Positions 17,961-25,289 of a stretch of DNA of 64,000 bases are shown here, in pieces. A program made the translations under genes and the position numbers. The first letter of the stretch is position 1. Every line of letters begins with the position of its first letter. The notes beneath the pieces were generated by a model. That model was not told where the DNA came from. It saw only the letters and a list, made by a program, of their open reading frames with translations, and searched no databases. The DNA is from Clostridiales bacterium (lineage in GTDB: Bacteria; Bacillota; Clostridia; Saccharofermentanales; Saccharofermentanaceae). The stretch spans positions 372,001 through 436,000 of the forward strand of contig JAFVDI010000031.1 of assembly GCA_017478485.1 (NCBI GenBank), read 5' to 3'.

Positions 17961-18055
17961 GTCTTCCTTGAAAACAATCTAATATCATGCTAATATTGTC
18001 GGGCACGTACAAGTGTCCGCCATTGACGGACTGTCTGCAGAAAATGAGGTTGAAA

Positions 18056-18502
18056 ATGGAACAGGACATACCTGAGTATTATCTGGTTGACAGAAGAGTA
18101 CTTCCCGAGGTTTTCATAAAGGTTATGGAGGTCAAGCAGCGCCTCAACACGGGTGAATCCGTGTCGGTCAACGAGGCTGTCCGCAAGACCGGCCTTTCGC
18201 GCAGTGCTTATTACAAGTATAAGGACTCCGTAATGCCTTTCTATGAAGCTACATCGGGCAAGAAAGTAACTCTTCTCATAACCGTTGAGAACTTTCAGGG
18301 AATACTGTCATCCATCATCACCATCATCGCAGACTCTCACGCCAATATCCTGACGATAAATCAGAACATCCCGATCAACGGCCTGGCTGACATATCGATC
18401 TCGATCGAGACAGTATCAATGTTCGGAACTGTCGATGACATCATGAAGGATATCGCAAAACTCGCCGGCGTAAGAAAGTGCGAGATCTTGAGCAGGGAAT
18501 AA
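18056..18502 (+). CDS. ACT-domain protein (PheB/UPF0735-like)
   Basis: The 148-residue protein has an N-terminal winged/helical segment with VNEAVRKTGLSRSAYYKYKD, resembling a DNA-binding helix-turn-helix, followed by a C-terminal ACT domain (VTLLITVENFQGILSSIITIIA). Such proteins are usually next to homoserine dehydrogenase and are thought to sense an amino acid. The start chosen has GAGGT just before it; an ATG at 18044 or an upstream reading from 17987 is possible but lacks a site. The hom gene follows within 15 bases, which supports a regulatory role in threonine/methionine synthesis. Confidence 0.85.
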   Translation: MEQDIPEYYLVDRRVLPEVFIKVMEVKQRLNTGESVSVNEAVRKTGLSRSAYYKYKDSVMPFYEATSGKKVTLLITVENFQGILSSIITIIADSHANILTINQNIPINGLADISISIETVSMFGTVDDIMKDIAKLAGVRKCEILSRE

Positions 18503-18516
18503 TTGGAGGTACATAT

Positions 18517-19704
18517 ATGAGAACGGATATCGCTATCCTGGGATTCGGTGTAGTCGGTGCGGGAACCGCAAAGGTTCTTGAAATGAATAAGGAAGAGATC
18601 ACAAGGCGCACCGGCACAGAGATCTATGTCAAGCATATCCTTGACCTTAGGGATTTCCCCGACAGCCCTTTCGCTGACAGGGTTACGCATAATGCCGATG
18701 ATGTTTTCGGTGATAAGGACATAAAGATCGCAGTCGAGACGATTGGCGGCGCAAAGATCGCTTATGAATATACGAAGAAAGCTCTTTCTGCCGGCATAAC
18801 GGTAGTTACGTCCAATAAAGAGCTTGTTTCGACGCATGGCGTTGAGCTTCTCAAGATAGCAAAAGAGAACGGATGCCAGTATATGTTCGAAGCTGCCGTA
18901 GGCGGCGGTATCCCGATCATCAGACCTTTGTACAGATGCCTTGCCGCAAACAAGATCGTCCGTATCGCGGGCATTGTCAACGGAACAACGAACTACATCC
19001 TTACGCAGATGAAGGACAACGGCATCAGCCTCGAGGAAGCCGTCTCACAGGCACAGAAGAACGGTTATGCGGAAGCTAATCCCGCAGCTGATCTTGAGGG
19101 AATCGATGCACAGAGAAAACTTTCGATCCTTTCCACGATCGCTCTTGACGGCACATATGTCGCACCTTCTTCTATCGATGCGAAGGGAATTACTGAGATC
19201 ACGACCGACGACATCGAGTTCGCAAAGAAGATCGGCTGCGAACTTAAGCTCATTGCGCTTTTCGAGAATAAGGAAGGCTCAAAGCCCGTTGCCTATGTCG
19301 CTCCGACCTATGTTTCACGTTCAAGCCTTATCACATCCGTAGAAGGCGTATTTAACGCGATCATGGTAGAAGGCAACGCATTGGGCGAGTCGCTGTTCTA
19401 CGGCCAGGGCGCGGGCGCCGTTCCTACGGCTTCTGCTGTATGCGGTGACATCCTTGAAGCTGCTGCAGGAGACAAGATGCCTGAATCCCGCCTCTGGGAG
19501 GACAAGGGCGAGGCTATCGCAGCTTATGGCGATGTAAAAGCTTCGATCGTAGTAAGAGCTCCCGAGATCCCTGTTACGGCATTCTCCGAATATGATTCCG
19601 TCCGCCTTGACGGAGCCGTTATCGTTAATGATATCGCTCATAAAGACATCGACCGTCTTATCGCCGGCATTCCCGGTGCAAGATGGATGCACTATCTTAA
19701 ATAA
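18517..19704 (+). CDS. hom: homoserine dehydrogenase
   Basis: The 395-residue protein converts aspartate semialdehyde to homoserine. The NAD(P) Rossmann motif ILGFGVVGAGTAKVL begins at residue 6, and the catalytic region with GIVNGTTNYILTQM and NPAADLEGIDAQRKLSIL is intact. A C-terminal ACT extension is missing or very short; the separate ACT protein immediately upstream may supply regulation. The start with GGAGGT seven bases upstream was preferred over a longer reading that would overlap the ACT gene. A GNAT gene follows after three bases. Confidence 0.95.
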   Translation: MRTDIAILGFGVVGAGTAKVLEMNKEEITRRTGTEIYVKHILDLRDFPDSPFADRVTHNADDVFGDKDIKIAVETIGGAKIAYEYTKKALSAGITVVTSNKELVSTHGVELLKIAKENGCQYMFEAAVGGGIPIIRPLYRCLAANKIVRIAGIVNGTTNYILTQMKDNGISLEEAVSQAQKNGYAEANPAADLEGIDAQRKLSILSTIALDGTYVAPSSIDAKGITEITTDDIEFAKKIGCELKLIALFENKEGSKPVAYVAPTYVSRSSLITSVEGVFNAIMVEGNALGESLFYGQGAGAVPTASAVCGDILEAAAGDKMPESRLWEDKGEAIAAYGDVKASIVVRAPEIPVTAFSEYDSVRLDGAVIVNDIAHKDIDRLIAGIPGARWMHYLK

Positions 19705-19707
19705 GCA

Positions 19708-20181
19708 ATGTTCGTAAGAAGGGCAGTTTCAAAGGATATTCCCGAAATAGCAAGGCTCTTGTATCAGGTCAATAATGTCCACGCGGACATAAGGCCTGAT
19801 CTTTTCGTGCACGGCCATCGAAAATACACGGACGGGGAGATCGCGGCCATCATAAAGAGCGATGAGACTCCCGTGTTTGTCTGCTATGAGGACGTAAACT
19901 CCGATGTCATGCTCGGTTACTGCTTCGCGGTCTTCGAAAAGAAGCACGGGCATTCTCTGCAGCCAGTGAAAACCCTTTATCTGGACGATATCTGCGTTGA
20001 TGAAAAAGCGCGCGGAAAACATGTCGGTACAGAGATATTCAATCATGTAAAGGAATTTGCTAAAAAGAACGGCTGCTACGACATGACACTCAATGTCTGG
20101 GAAGGCAACGAAGCAGCAAAAGCCTTTTATGAGGCCATGGGTTTTTCCGTGCTCAAATACGGCATGGAAATCGTGCTTTAA
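19708..20181 (+). CDS. GNAT-family N-acetyltransferase
   Basis: The 157-residue protein is a single GNAT domain. The acetyl-CoA pyrophosphate loop is DEKARGKHVGTEIF at about residues 97-110, and the C-terminal AKAFYEAMGFSVLKYGMEI segment is typical of small acetyltransferases acting on amines or amino acids. It starts three bases after hom, without a strong ribosome site of its own, so it is probably translated with hom. The substrate is unknown. Confidence 0.85.
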   Translation: MFVRRAVSKDIPEIARLLYQVNNVHADIRPDLFVHGHRKYTDGEIAAIIKSDETPVFVCYEDVNSDVMLGYCFAVFEKKHGHSLQPVKTLYLDDICVDEKARGKHVGTEIFNHVKEFAKKNGCYDMTLNVWEGNEAAKAFYEAMGFSVLKYGMEIVL

Positions 20182-20204
20182 GTCCTAATAATCCGCCTGA
20201 TTTG

Positions 20205-20213
20205 TGATATGAT
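20205..20213 (+). promoter_or_regulatory. extended -10 promoter of purD (candidate)
   Basis: TGA followed by TATGAT gives the TGnTATnAT form of an extended -10. No recognisable -35 lies upstream, which extended -10 promoters tolerate. It would start transcription near 20220. Confidence 0.4.
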
Positions 20214-20219
20214 TTTATA

Positions 20220-20243
20220 GCACGGGATTCCGTGCGCATTTTT
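20220..20243 (+). terminator. hairpin between the GNAT gene and purD: terminator or 5' leader stem
   Basis: GCACGG and CCGTGC pair perfectly around a GATT loop and are followed by GCATTTTTG. It could end the hom-GNAT transcript. Because a candidate extended -10 lies just upstream, it could instead be the first element of the purD mRNA. I cannot tell which. Confidence 0.5.
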
Positions 20244-20274
20244 GTTATTAATCCAACTTGTCGGAGGATCTGTT

Positions 20275-21537
20275 ATGAAGGTATTGGTAGTCGGCGGCGG
20301 CGGAAGAGAACATGCGATCTGCACTGCTCTTAAGAAGAGTCCCAAGGTTACGGAGCTTTACTGCGCTCCCGGTAACGGCGGAATAGCCGAGATCGCTACT
20401 TGCAAGAACATTGGCGCGACTGATGTTGATGCCATGGTCGAATATGCAAAGGAAGAGAAGTTTGATCTTGTCTTCGTTGCACCTGACGATCCGCTCGTAC
20501 TCGGCATGGTCGATAAGATGCAGGCGGCAGGTCTCCGCGCTTTCGGACCTAACGCGAATGCCGCGATCATTGAGGGCTCCAAGGCTTTCTCCAAGGGCCT
20601 CATGAAGAAGTACAACATCCCGACGGCCAAATATGAGCTTTTCGATGACGAGGCTAAGGCCATCGAATATCTCGACACCCAGAAGGCTCCGATCGTCATC
20701 AAGGCTGACGGACTTGCACTCGGCAAGGGTGTTATCATTGCCCAGACGATCGATGAAGCAAAGACCGCAGTCCATGAGATGATGTCTGACCACAAGTTCG
20801 GCAGTGCAGGCAACACAGTAGTTATCGAGGAGTTCATGACAGGTCCTGAGATGACGCTCCTTGCCTTCGCAGACGGCAAGACATGCGTCCCCATGATCTC
20901 GTCCCGTGACCACAAGAGAGCAAATGACCACGACGAAGGCCTCAATACAGGCGGCATGGGCGCAGTCACACCCGGTGCTGACCTTACTGAAGCAGACAAC
21001 AAGAGGATCTACGATGAGATCGTCGAGCCTACGATGAAGGCTCTCATTGCTGAAGGCAGACCCTTCAAGGGTGTTGTCTATTTCGGCCTCATGCTCACAC
21101 CCGACGGACCCAAGGTCGTTGAGTATAACTGCAGATTCGGTGATCCCGAGGCACAGGCTATCCTGCCCAGACTCGAGACGGATTTCATGGACATCATCGA
21201 TGCCTGCATAGACGGCAATCTCGATAAGATCGACATCAAGTGGAAGGATTGCTGCTCATGCGTAGTAGTTATGGCTTCCGGCGGATATCCTTTAAGCTAC
21301 AAGAAGGGCTATGAGATCACCGGCATCAAGGAGTGCGGACATACCGTCTTCCAGGCAGGCACCAAGCTCACCGATGACGGCAAGCTCGTAACAAGCGGCG
21401 GACGCGTTCTCTGTGTCTACGGAGAGGGTGCGACACCTGACGAGGCGATCGATTCCGCATATGAGGGAGTTGCCAAGATCTCCTTCCGGGACATGCATTT
21501 CAGACACGACATCGGACGTACGCTGGGCAATAAATGA
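20275..21537 (+). CDS. purD: phosphoribosylamine-glycine ligase (GAR synthetase)
   Basis: The 420-residue ATP-grasp enzyme joins glycine to phosphoribosylamine in purine synthesis. It opens with VLVVGGGGREHAI, the PurD N-terminal motif, then the ATP-grasp lid ADGLALGKGVIIAQT and the metal-binding VEYNCRFGDPEAQ. A TTG 33 bases earlier is in frame, but the ATG at 20275 has GGAGGA and starts exactly at the Rossmann strand. PurD is thus separated by over 40 kb from purE-purF-purN at the end of this window. nadD-yqeK overlaps its stop by four bases (ATGA). Confidence 0.96.
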   Translation: MKVLVVGGGGREHAICTALKKSPKVTELYCAPGNGGIAEIATCKNIGATDVDAMVEYAKEEKFDLVFVAPDDPLVLGMVDKMQAAGLRAFGPNANAAIIEGSKAFSKGLMKKYNIPTAKYELFDDEAKAIEYLDTQKAPIVIKADGLALGKGVIIAQTIDEAKTAVHEMMSDHKFGSAGNTVVIEEFMTGPEMTLLAFADGKTCVPMISSRDHKRANDHDEGLNTGGMGAVTPGADLTEADNKRIYDEIVEPTMKALIAEGRPFKGVVYFGLMLTPDGPKVVEYNCRFGDPEAQAILPRLETDFMDIIDACIDGNLDKIDIKWKDCCSCVVVMASGGYPLSYKKGYEITGIKECGHTVFQAGTKLTDDGKLVTSGGRVLCVYGEGATPDEAIDSAYEGVAKISFRDMHFRHDIGRTLGNK

Positions 21538-22769
21538 GAATAGGCATTTACGGCGGATCATTTGATCCGGTACATAACGGACATATAGCGCTTGTCAGGG
21601 ATGCCCTGGCTTCCGGGTTTATCGACTGCGCGGTCTTCGTGCCGTCTGTCAGGAACAATTTCAAGCTTTATTCCATGACGCTTCCGGCGCCTTACCGTTA
21701 TTACATGACAAAGGAAGTTGCCGATGACCTCAGGGATTCCGGCAAACTCGATAACGTATTCGTATGCGATGCGGAGTTCGGGATCAAGGGCGTCAGCTAT
21801 ACTTTCATGACTTTGGAGATAATGACTGAGCCCGGTTTCATGACTGGATTTCTTATGGAGCAGGGCATCAAGAAGAAAAAGGCTGAAGGCCCGCACGAGT
21901 TCTTCTGGATAATGGGTTCGGATACCTTAGGGACATTTGAGACCTGGTATAAGCCGGAAGAGATCTTAAGACATGCTACTCTGCTTGCTGCCGAAAGGCC
22001 GGGTGACGGAGTGGACGTTGAGAAGGCTGCGGAATCCGTAAGGGAAAACCTCGGAGGGAAAGTTGAGACGTTCAGGCTCAACGGAATTGACTGTTCTTCG
22101 TCCGCGATACTTAAGTCAGGTGATTTTTCGCAGGTGCCCAATGCCGCAAGAGAATTCATCGCAAGACATGAGCTTTATTCAAGCCGTACAAAGCTTGAAG
22201 GCGTGAGCGATGAGGCAAGGCAGAGGTTCTTCGATTCGGCGATATGGATGTATCCTTATCTCGGGGAGAAGAGGCTTCTTCATACATTGAATGTAGGATA
22301 TCTTTCAGCTGAACTTGCAGTAAGGTTCGGAGCAGATCCCGACAAGGCTCTCATTGCAGGTGCGCTACATGACTGCGCCAAGGAGCTTGATGAGGACAGC
22401 CAGAAGGAAATGGCGCAGGATTACAGCGGTGACATGTTTACCGAGAAGAAACTGCTTCATGCGCCCGCGGGTTCCGTTTTCGCGCGCGACGGCTTCGGCG
22501 AGAAGGATAAGGAGATCCTCGATGCGATCTGCTATCACACGACGGGAAGAGGCAATATGTCTTCGCTCGAGAAGATAGTCTATCTTTCAGATAAGATCGA
22601 GCCTGCAAGAAAATACATGGACTTAGAGCCGATAAGAAAAGCTGCAAAGACTGATCTTGATGAGGCTGTCCGCATGACCGCGCTTGCGATCAAGGGCAAA
22701 TTCGACAGCCAGGGAAGAGAGCAGCATCCCTTAACAGTTGACATGCTTCGCGATTTAGGGATTAAATAA
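21534..22769 (+). CDS. NadD-YqeK fusion: nicotinate-nucleotide adenylyltransferase plus HD phosphohydrolase
   Basis: The 411-residue protein joins two enzymes usually encoded by neighbouring genes. Residues 1 to about 210 are NadD, with GGSFDPVHNGHIALV (HxGH nucleotidyl-transfer motif), GSDTLGTFETWYKPEEIL and the SSSAIL phosphate loop. Residues from about 225 are a YqeK-type HD domain with RLLHTLNVGYLSAELA, ALHDCAKEL and CYHTTGRGNMSSLEKIVYLSDKIEP. The reading frame is continuous, so the fusion is real in this sequence. NadD makes deamido-NAD; YqeK homologues cleave diadenosine tetraphosphate. rsfS follows, as in many Firmicutes. Confidence 0.9.
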   Translation: MRIGIYGGSFDPVHNGHIALVRDALASGFIDCAVFVPSVRNNFKLYSMTLPAPYRYYMTKEVADDLRDSGKLDNVFVCDAEFGIKGVSYTFMTLEIMTEPGFMTGFLMEQGIKKKKAEGPHEFFWIMGSDTLGTFETWYKPEEILRHATLLAAERPGDGVDVEKAAESVRENLGGKVETFRLNGIDCSSSAILKSGDFSQVPNAAREFIARHELYSSRTKLEGVSDEARQRFFDSAIWMYPYLGEKRLLHTLNVGYLSAELAVRFGADPDKALIAGALHDCAKELDEDSQKEMAQDYSGDMFTEKKLLHAPAGSVFARDGFGEKDKEILDAICYHTTGRGNMSSLEKIVYLSDKIEPARKYMDLEPIRKAAKTDLDEAVRMTALAIKGKFDSQGREQHPLTVDMLRDLGIK

Positions 22770-22813
22770 TATTATAGACGGGCAAAGCCCGATTAATTAC
22801 AAGGAGATGGCGG

Positions 22814-23152
22814 ATGGACAGCAAAGCACTTGCCGATAAGATCGTAGAGATTCTGGATTCAAAGAAGGGTATCGATATCGAGACCATTGATGTTACGGGT
22901 AAAACGACACTCGCAGATTATTTCGTTATCTGCAGCGGTAACTCGACAACGCAGATCAAGGCTCTCGCAGACGAAGTCGAATATGTGCTCAAGAATGATT
23001 GCGGAATCCTCGCTGACCACATCGAAGGCAGGTCCGGTGACCGCTGGATCCTTATCGACCTCAAGGATGTAGTAGTTCATATCTTCCATCCTGAGGAGCG
23101 TGCCAATTACGATATCTCCACCCTTTGGGAAAAGAAGGGCAGAGCCGAATAA
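22814..23152 (+). CDS. rsfS: ribosome silencing factor RsfS
   Basis: The 112-residue protein binds ribosomal protein L14 and blocks subunit joining in starved cells. Family signatures are seen: DVTGKTTLADYFVICSGNST near residue 22, then GRSGDRWILIDLKDVVVHIFHPEER. The second of two closely spaced ATGs is used because AAGGAG is seven bases before it. A small CGGGC-AAA-GCCCG hairpin lies just upstream, with no T tract. The order nadD-yqeK-rsfS is conserved in Firmicutes. Confidence 0.95.
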   Translation: MDSKALADKIVEILDSKKGIDIETIDVTGKTTLADYFVICSGNSTTQIKALADEVEYVLKNDCGILADHIEGRSGDRWILIDLKDVVVHIFHPEERANYDISTLWEKKGRAE

Positions 23153-23164
23153 ACTTCCTTGCCT

Positions 23165-23377
23165 ATGTTTGGCAGAAAAAATCCGACATATTCTTTGGAT
23201 GAATGGGAGCCTGTTATCAGGTCCTCTATCTGCACGGGCGAAAAGGTGGCAGGCTTTAAGAACCGCCAGAGCGGAGTGTTTGAAGACATAATGCTGATCC
23301 GCGTTCCGGGCGATGTTGCCGAGTTTCGTAAGAAATATGGTATAGGCGAAGAGGTAAAGATCCCCACGATCTACTGA
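23165..23377 (+). CDS. small conserved protein of unknown function
   Basis: The 70-residue soluble protein starts 12 bases after rsfS with no strong ribosome site, so its translation may depend on rsfS. It is charged, with the segment EKVAGFKNRQSGVFEDIMLIR and a C-terminal EFRKKYGIGEEVKI. I recall similar small proteins in Clostridia without an assigned role, but could not check. Coding potential is supported by codon use like its neighbours and by the clean frame ending just before the repeat element upstream of comEA. Confidence 0.65.
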   Translation: MFGRKNPTYSLDEWEPVIRSSICTGEKVAGFKNRQSGVFEDIMLIRVPGDVAEFRKKYGIGEEVKIPTIY

Positions 23378-23387
23378 CAGGATCCGC

Positions 23388-23427
23388 TTTGTCGGTTTTT
23401 GTCGGTTTTTGTCGGTAAAAACCGACA
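23388..23427 (+). repeat. GTCGGT 10-bp-pitch repeat and hairpin upstream of comEA
   Basis: GTCGGT occurs at 23391, 23401 and 23411, exactly 10 bp apart, and its inverse ACCGAC lies at 23421. The 10-base arm at 23401-23410 is perfectly complementary to 23417-23426, so a stem with a six-base loop can also form. No T tract follows. Helical-turn spacing suggests a protein operator. A second set lies upstream of recA. Confidence 0.75.
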
Positions 23428-23462
23428 CATTACCGTGATATGCTTAATGCATGATGCGGAAT

Positions 23463-24158
23463 ATGAAAAAACTCAAGCCATTTCTATATCCTGCGGCATT
23501 TCTGCTGATAGCGGGTTTTGCTTTCGTGTACAAGACCGTGCTCAAGGGAAACGCCGAGTATTTCCTGCGTACTTACAGGAGCGGGAAGGAGATAGCGGTG
23601 ACGGCAGGAGAGACTGAAGGCACGGCTTCAGCTGACAGTCAGGCATCCATGACGGTGGCAGCTTCCTCTTCATCTGATGCGGCAGCGACCGTTCAGGTCT
23701 ACATATGCGGCGCGGTAAACAACCCGGGAGTATACACCGTCTTGAAAGGAACGATACTCAACGATGCGGTGGAGAAGGCGGGCGGCTTTACGAAGGACGC
23801 CGCAGTCACGAGCATGAACCTGGTCTATGAGATCAATTCAAACATGTCGTTTTACATACCTACTGTCAAAGAGGCAGAGAGCGGCAGTGCGCAGGACGCC
23901 GGCGTGATACGGGGAAAAGACAGCTTTATCTGGGGCTCAGACGGTGACTCGTCTCAGTCAAAGACTTCGGGAAAAGTAAATATCAACAAGGCTGATCTGG
24001 CAGCCCTTCAGACGCTCCCCGGAATAGGTGAGGCGACTGCCAGAACGATAATCGAATACAGGAATAATACTCCGTTCAAGAAGCCTGAAGACCTGAAGAA
24101 AGTCTCCGGGATAGGCGATGCCAAGTATGAGAGGGTAAAGGCATTTATAACCGTCTGA
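23463..24158 (+). CDS. comEA: ComEA-like DNA-binding/uptake protein
   Basis: The protein (231 residues from this start) has an N-terminal membrane anchor (KPFLYPAAFLLIAGFAFVY), a Ser/Ala-rich linker, an SLBB-like domain (VQVYICGAVNNPGVYTVLKG) and two C-terminal helix-hairpin-helix motifs (LPGIGEATARTIIEY and VSGIGDAKYERV). This is the ComEA architecture of the competence machine, which binds incoming double-stranded DNA outside the membrane. An ATG at 23451 is also in frame; neither start has a strong ribosome site, but GGA precedes the chosen one. It ends flush against convergent birA. No comEB or comEC follows. Confidence 0.88.
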   Translation: MKKLKPFLYPAAFLLIAGFAFVYKTVLKGNAEYFLRTYRSGKEIAVTAGETEGTASADSQASMTVAASSSSDAAATVQVYICGAVNNPGVYTVLKGTILNDAVEKAGGFTKDAAVTSMNLVYEINSNMSFYIPTVKEAESGSAQDAGVIRGKDSFIWGSDGDSSQSKTSGKVNINKADLAALQTLPGIGEATARTIIEYRNNTPFKKPEDLKKVSGIGDAKYERVKAFITV

Positions 24159-25169
24159 TCAGGTGTAGCCGTAAAGTCCGCGCACGCTTACTTCGCCGCT
24201 CTTAAGGCATGTTACCGAGCCGGAATCATCGAATCTGACTTCGAGTGAGAAGTCATCAGCTATGGAAAGCGCTTCTCCGGTCCTGGGCTCCGATTCTCCT
24301 GCAACAGTGGTAAAGGCAGCAATCCTGTTGCCGGTGGTAATGCAGTGCCTGCGGTAAGAACCTAAATATTCTTCGTGTCTGTCAGGCCAGCCTGAAGCAA
24401 GGCGGTCGAGTCTTTTGATCAGTGCGGCTGCGAGCTCAGAGCGCATAAAGGTCTTTTCGCCGTTCTCTATTGAAACGGAAGTTGCGATCTGTTCGAGTTC
24501 ATCAGGGAAATCAGCCCTTTTTTCGTTAACGTTAATTCCGATCCCTATGATCAGGCTGTTTATGGTTCCGCTTTCGGCTTCGAAGGAGGCCTCGGTCAGG
24601 ATCCCGCAGATCTTCTTTTTGTTCATCAGAAGATCGTTGACCCATTTGATCTGTGAATCAAGACCGTAGCAGTCTTTTATTGCTTCGCAGACGGCAACGG
24701 CAGTCCAGCAGGTGATCTCGCTTATCTTTTCGATGCCGGATTCAGGACGCATAAGGTAGGAAAGATAAAGACCAACGCCGGAAGGAGAAATGAAGCTCCT
24801 GCCGCGGCGGCCTTTGCCTCCGGTCTGGCAGTCGGATATGACGACGGTGCCCTGCGGCGCGCCTTTGCCCGCAAGGTCCTTGCAATACGTATTGGTAGAG
24901 TCAACGACAGGGAGGACTGTTACATCTGACATGCGATCATCAGACAGAAAAGCTCCTATGCTTCCGGCATCAAGCCTGTCCGGGCGCGAAGTAAGCATAT
25001 AGCCGCGGTTGGTGGATGAATCGATCCCGTAACCGTCTTTCCTCAGGCTCATGACGGCGGAGTTTACCGCAGCACGTGAGACGCCGAGGTTTTTGCTGGC
25101 TGTCTCGCCGGAAATATAATCAGTGCTGTTAATGAGCATTGAAAGGAATCTGTCTTTAACTGTAGGCAC
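24159..25169 (-). CDS. birA: biotin-protein ligase / biotin operon repressor
   Basis: The 336-residue bifunctional protein has an N-terminal winged helix-turn-helix (GETASKNLGVSRAAVNSAVMSL) and a central biotin ligase domain with the biotinyl-AMP loop GGKGRRGRSFISPSG at about residues 113-127, then KWVNDLLMNKKKICGIL and an SH3-like C-terminal domain. It attaches biotin to carboxyl carrier proteins and probably represses biotin genes when loaded with biotinyl-AMP. No biotin genes are adjacent. Its last codon abuts the comEA stop; the two TGA codons form a TGATCA palindrome. Confidence 0.95.
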   Translation of the reverse strand: MPTVKDRFLSMLINSTDYISGETASKNLGVSRAAVNSAVMSLRKDGYGIDSSTNRGYMLTSRPDRLDAGSIGAFLSDDRMSDVTVLPVVDSTNTYCKDLAGKGAPQGTVVISDCQTGGKGRRGRSFISPSGVGLYLSYLMRPESGIEKISEITCWTAVAVCEAIKDCYGLDSQIKWVNDLLMNKKKICGILTEASFEAESGTINSLIIGIGINVNEKRADFPDELEQIATSVSIENGEKTFMRSELAAALIKRLDRLASGWPDRHEEYLGSYRRHCITTGNRIAAFTTVAGESEPRTGEALSIADDFSLEVRFDDSGSVTCLKSGEVSVRGLYGYT

Positions 25170-25289
25170 GGATCAAACCTCTATCTGCATATTATAAATA
25201 TATTTTAAACAATAGCACAAAATATGTAACAAAAAACAGGAAAAATGAGTTAAAATTGACAATGATAGAAAACTATCGTTGGGGTTGTT

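Noticed and set aside
23401..23427. The comEA-upstream hairpin as an ordinary rho-independent terminator
   Set aside because: No T run follows the stem, and the third copy at identical 10-bp pitch plus the related recA set are better explained as a repeated site.
25256..25284. TTGACA before the HD-GYP gene as a -35 element
   Set aside because: At 16-18 bases downstream there is no -10-like hexamer.
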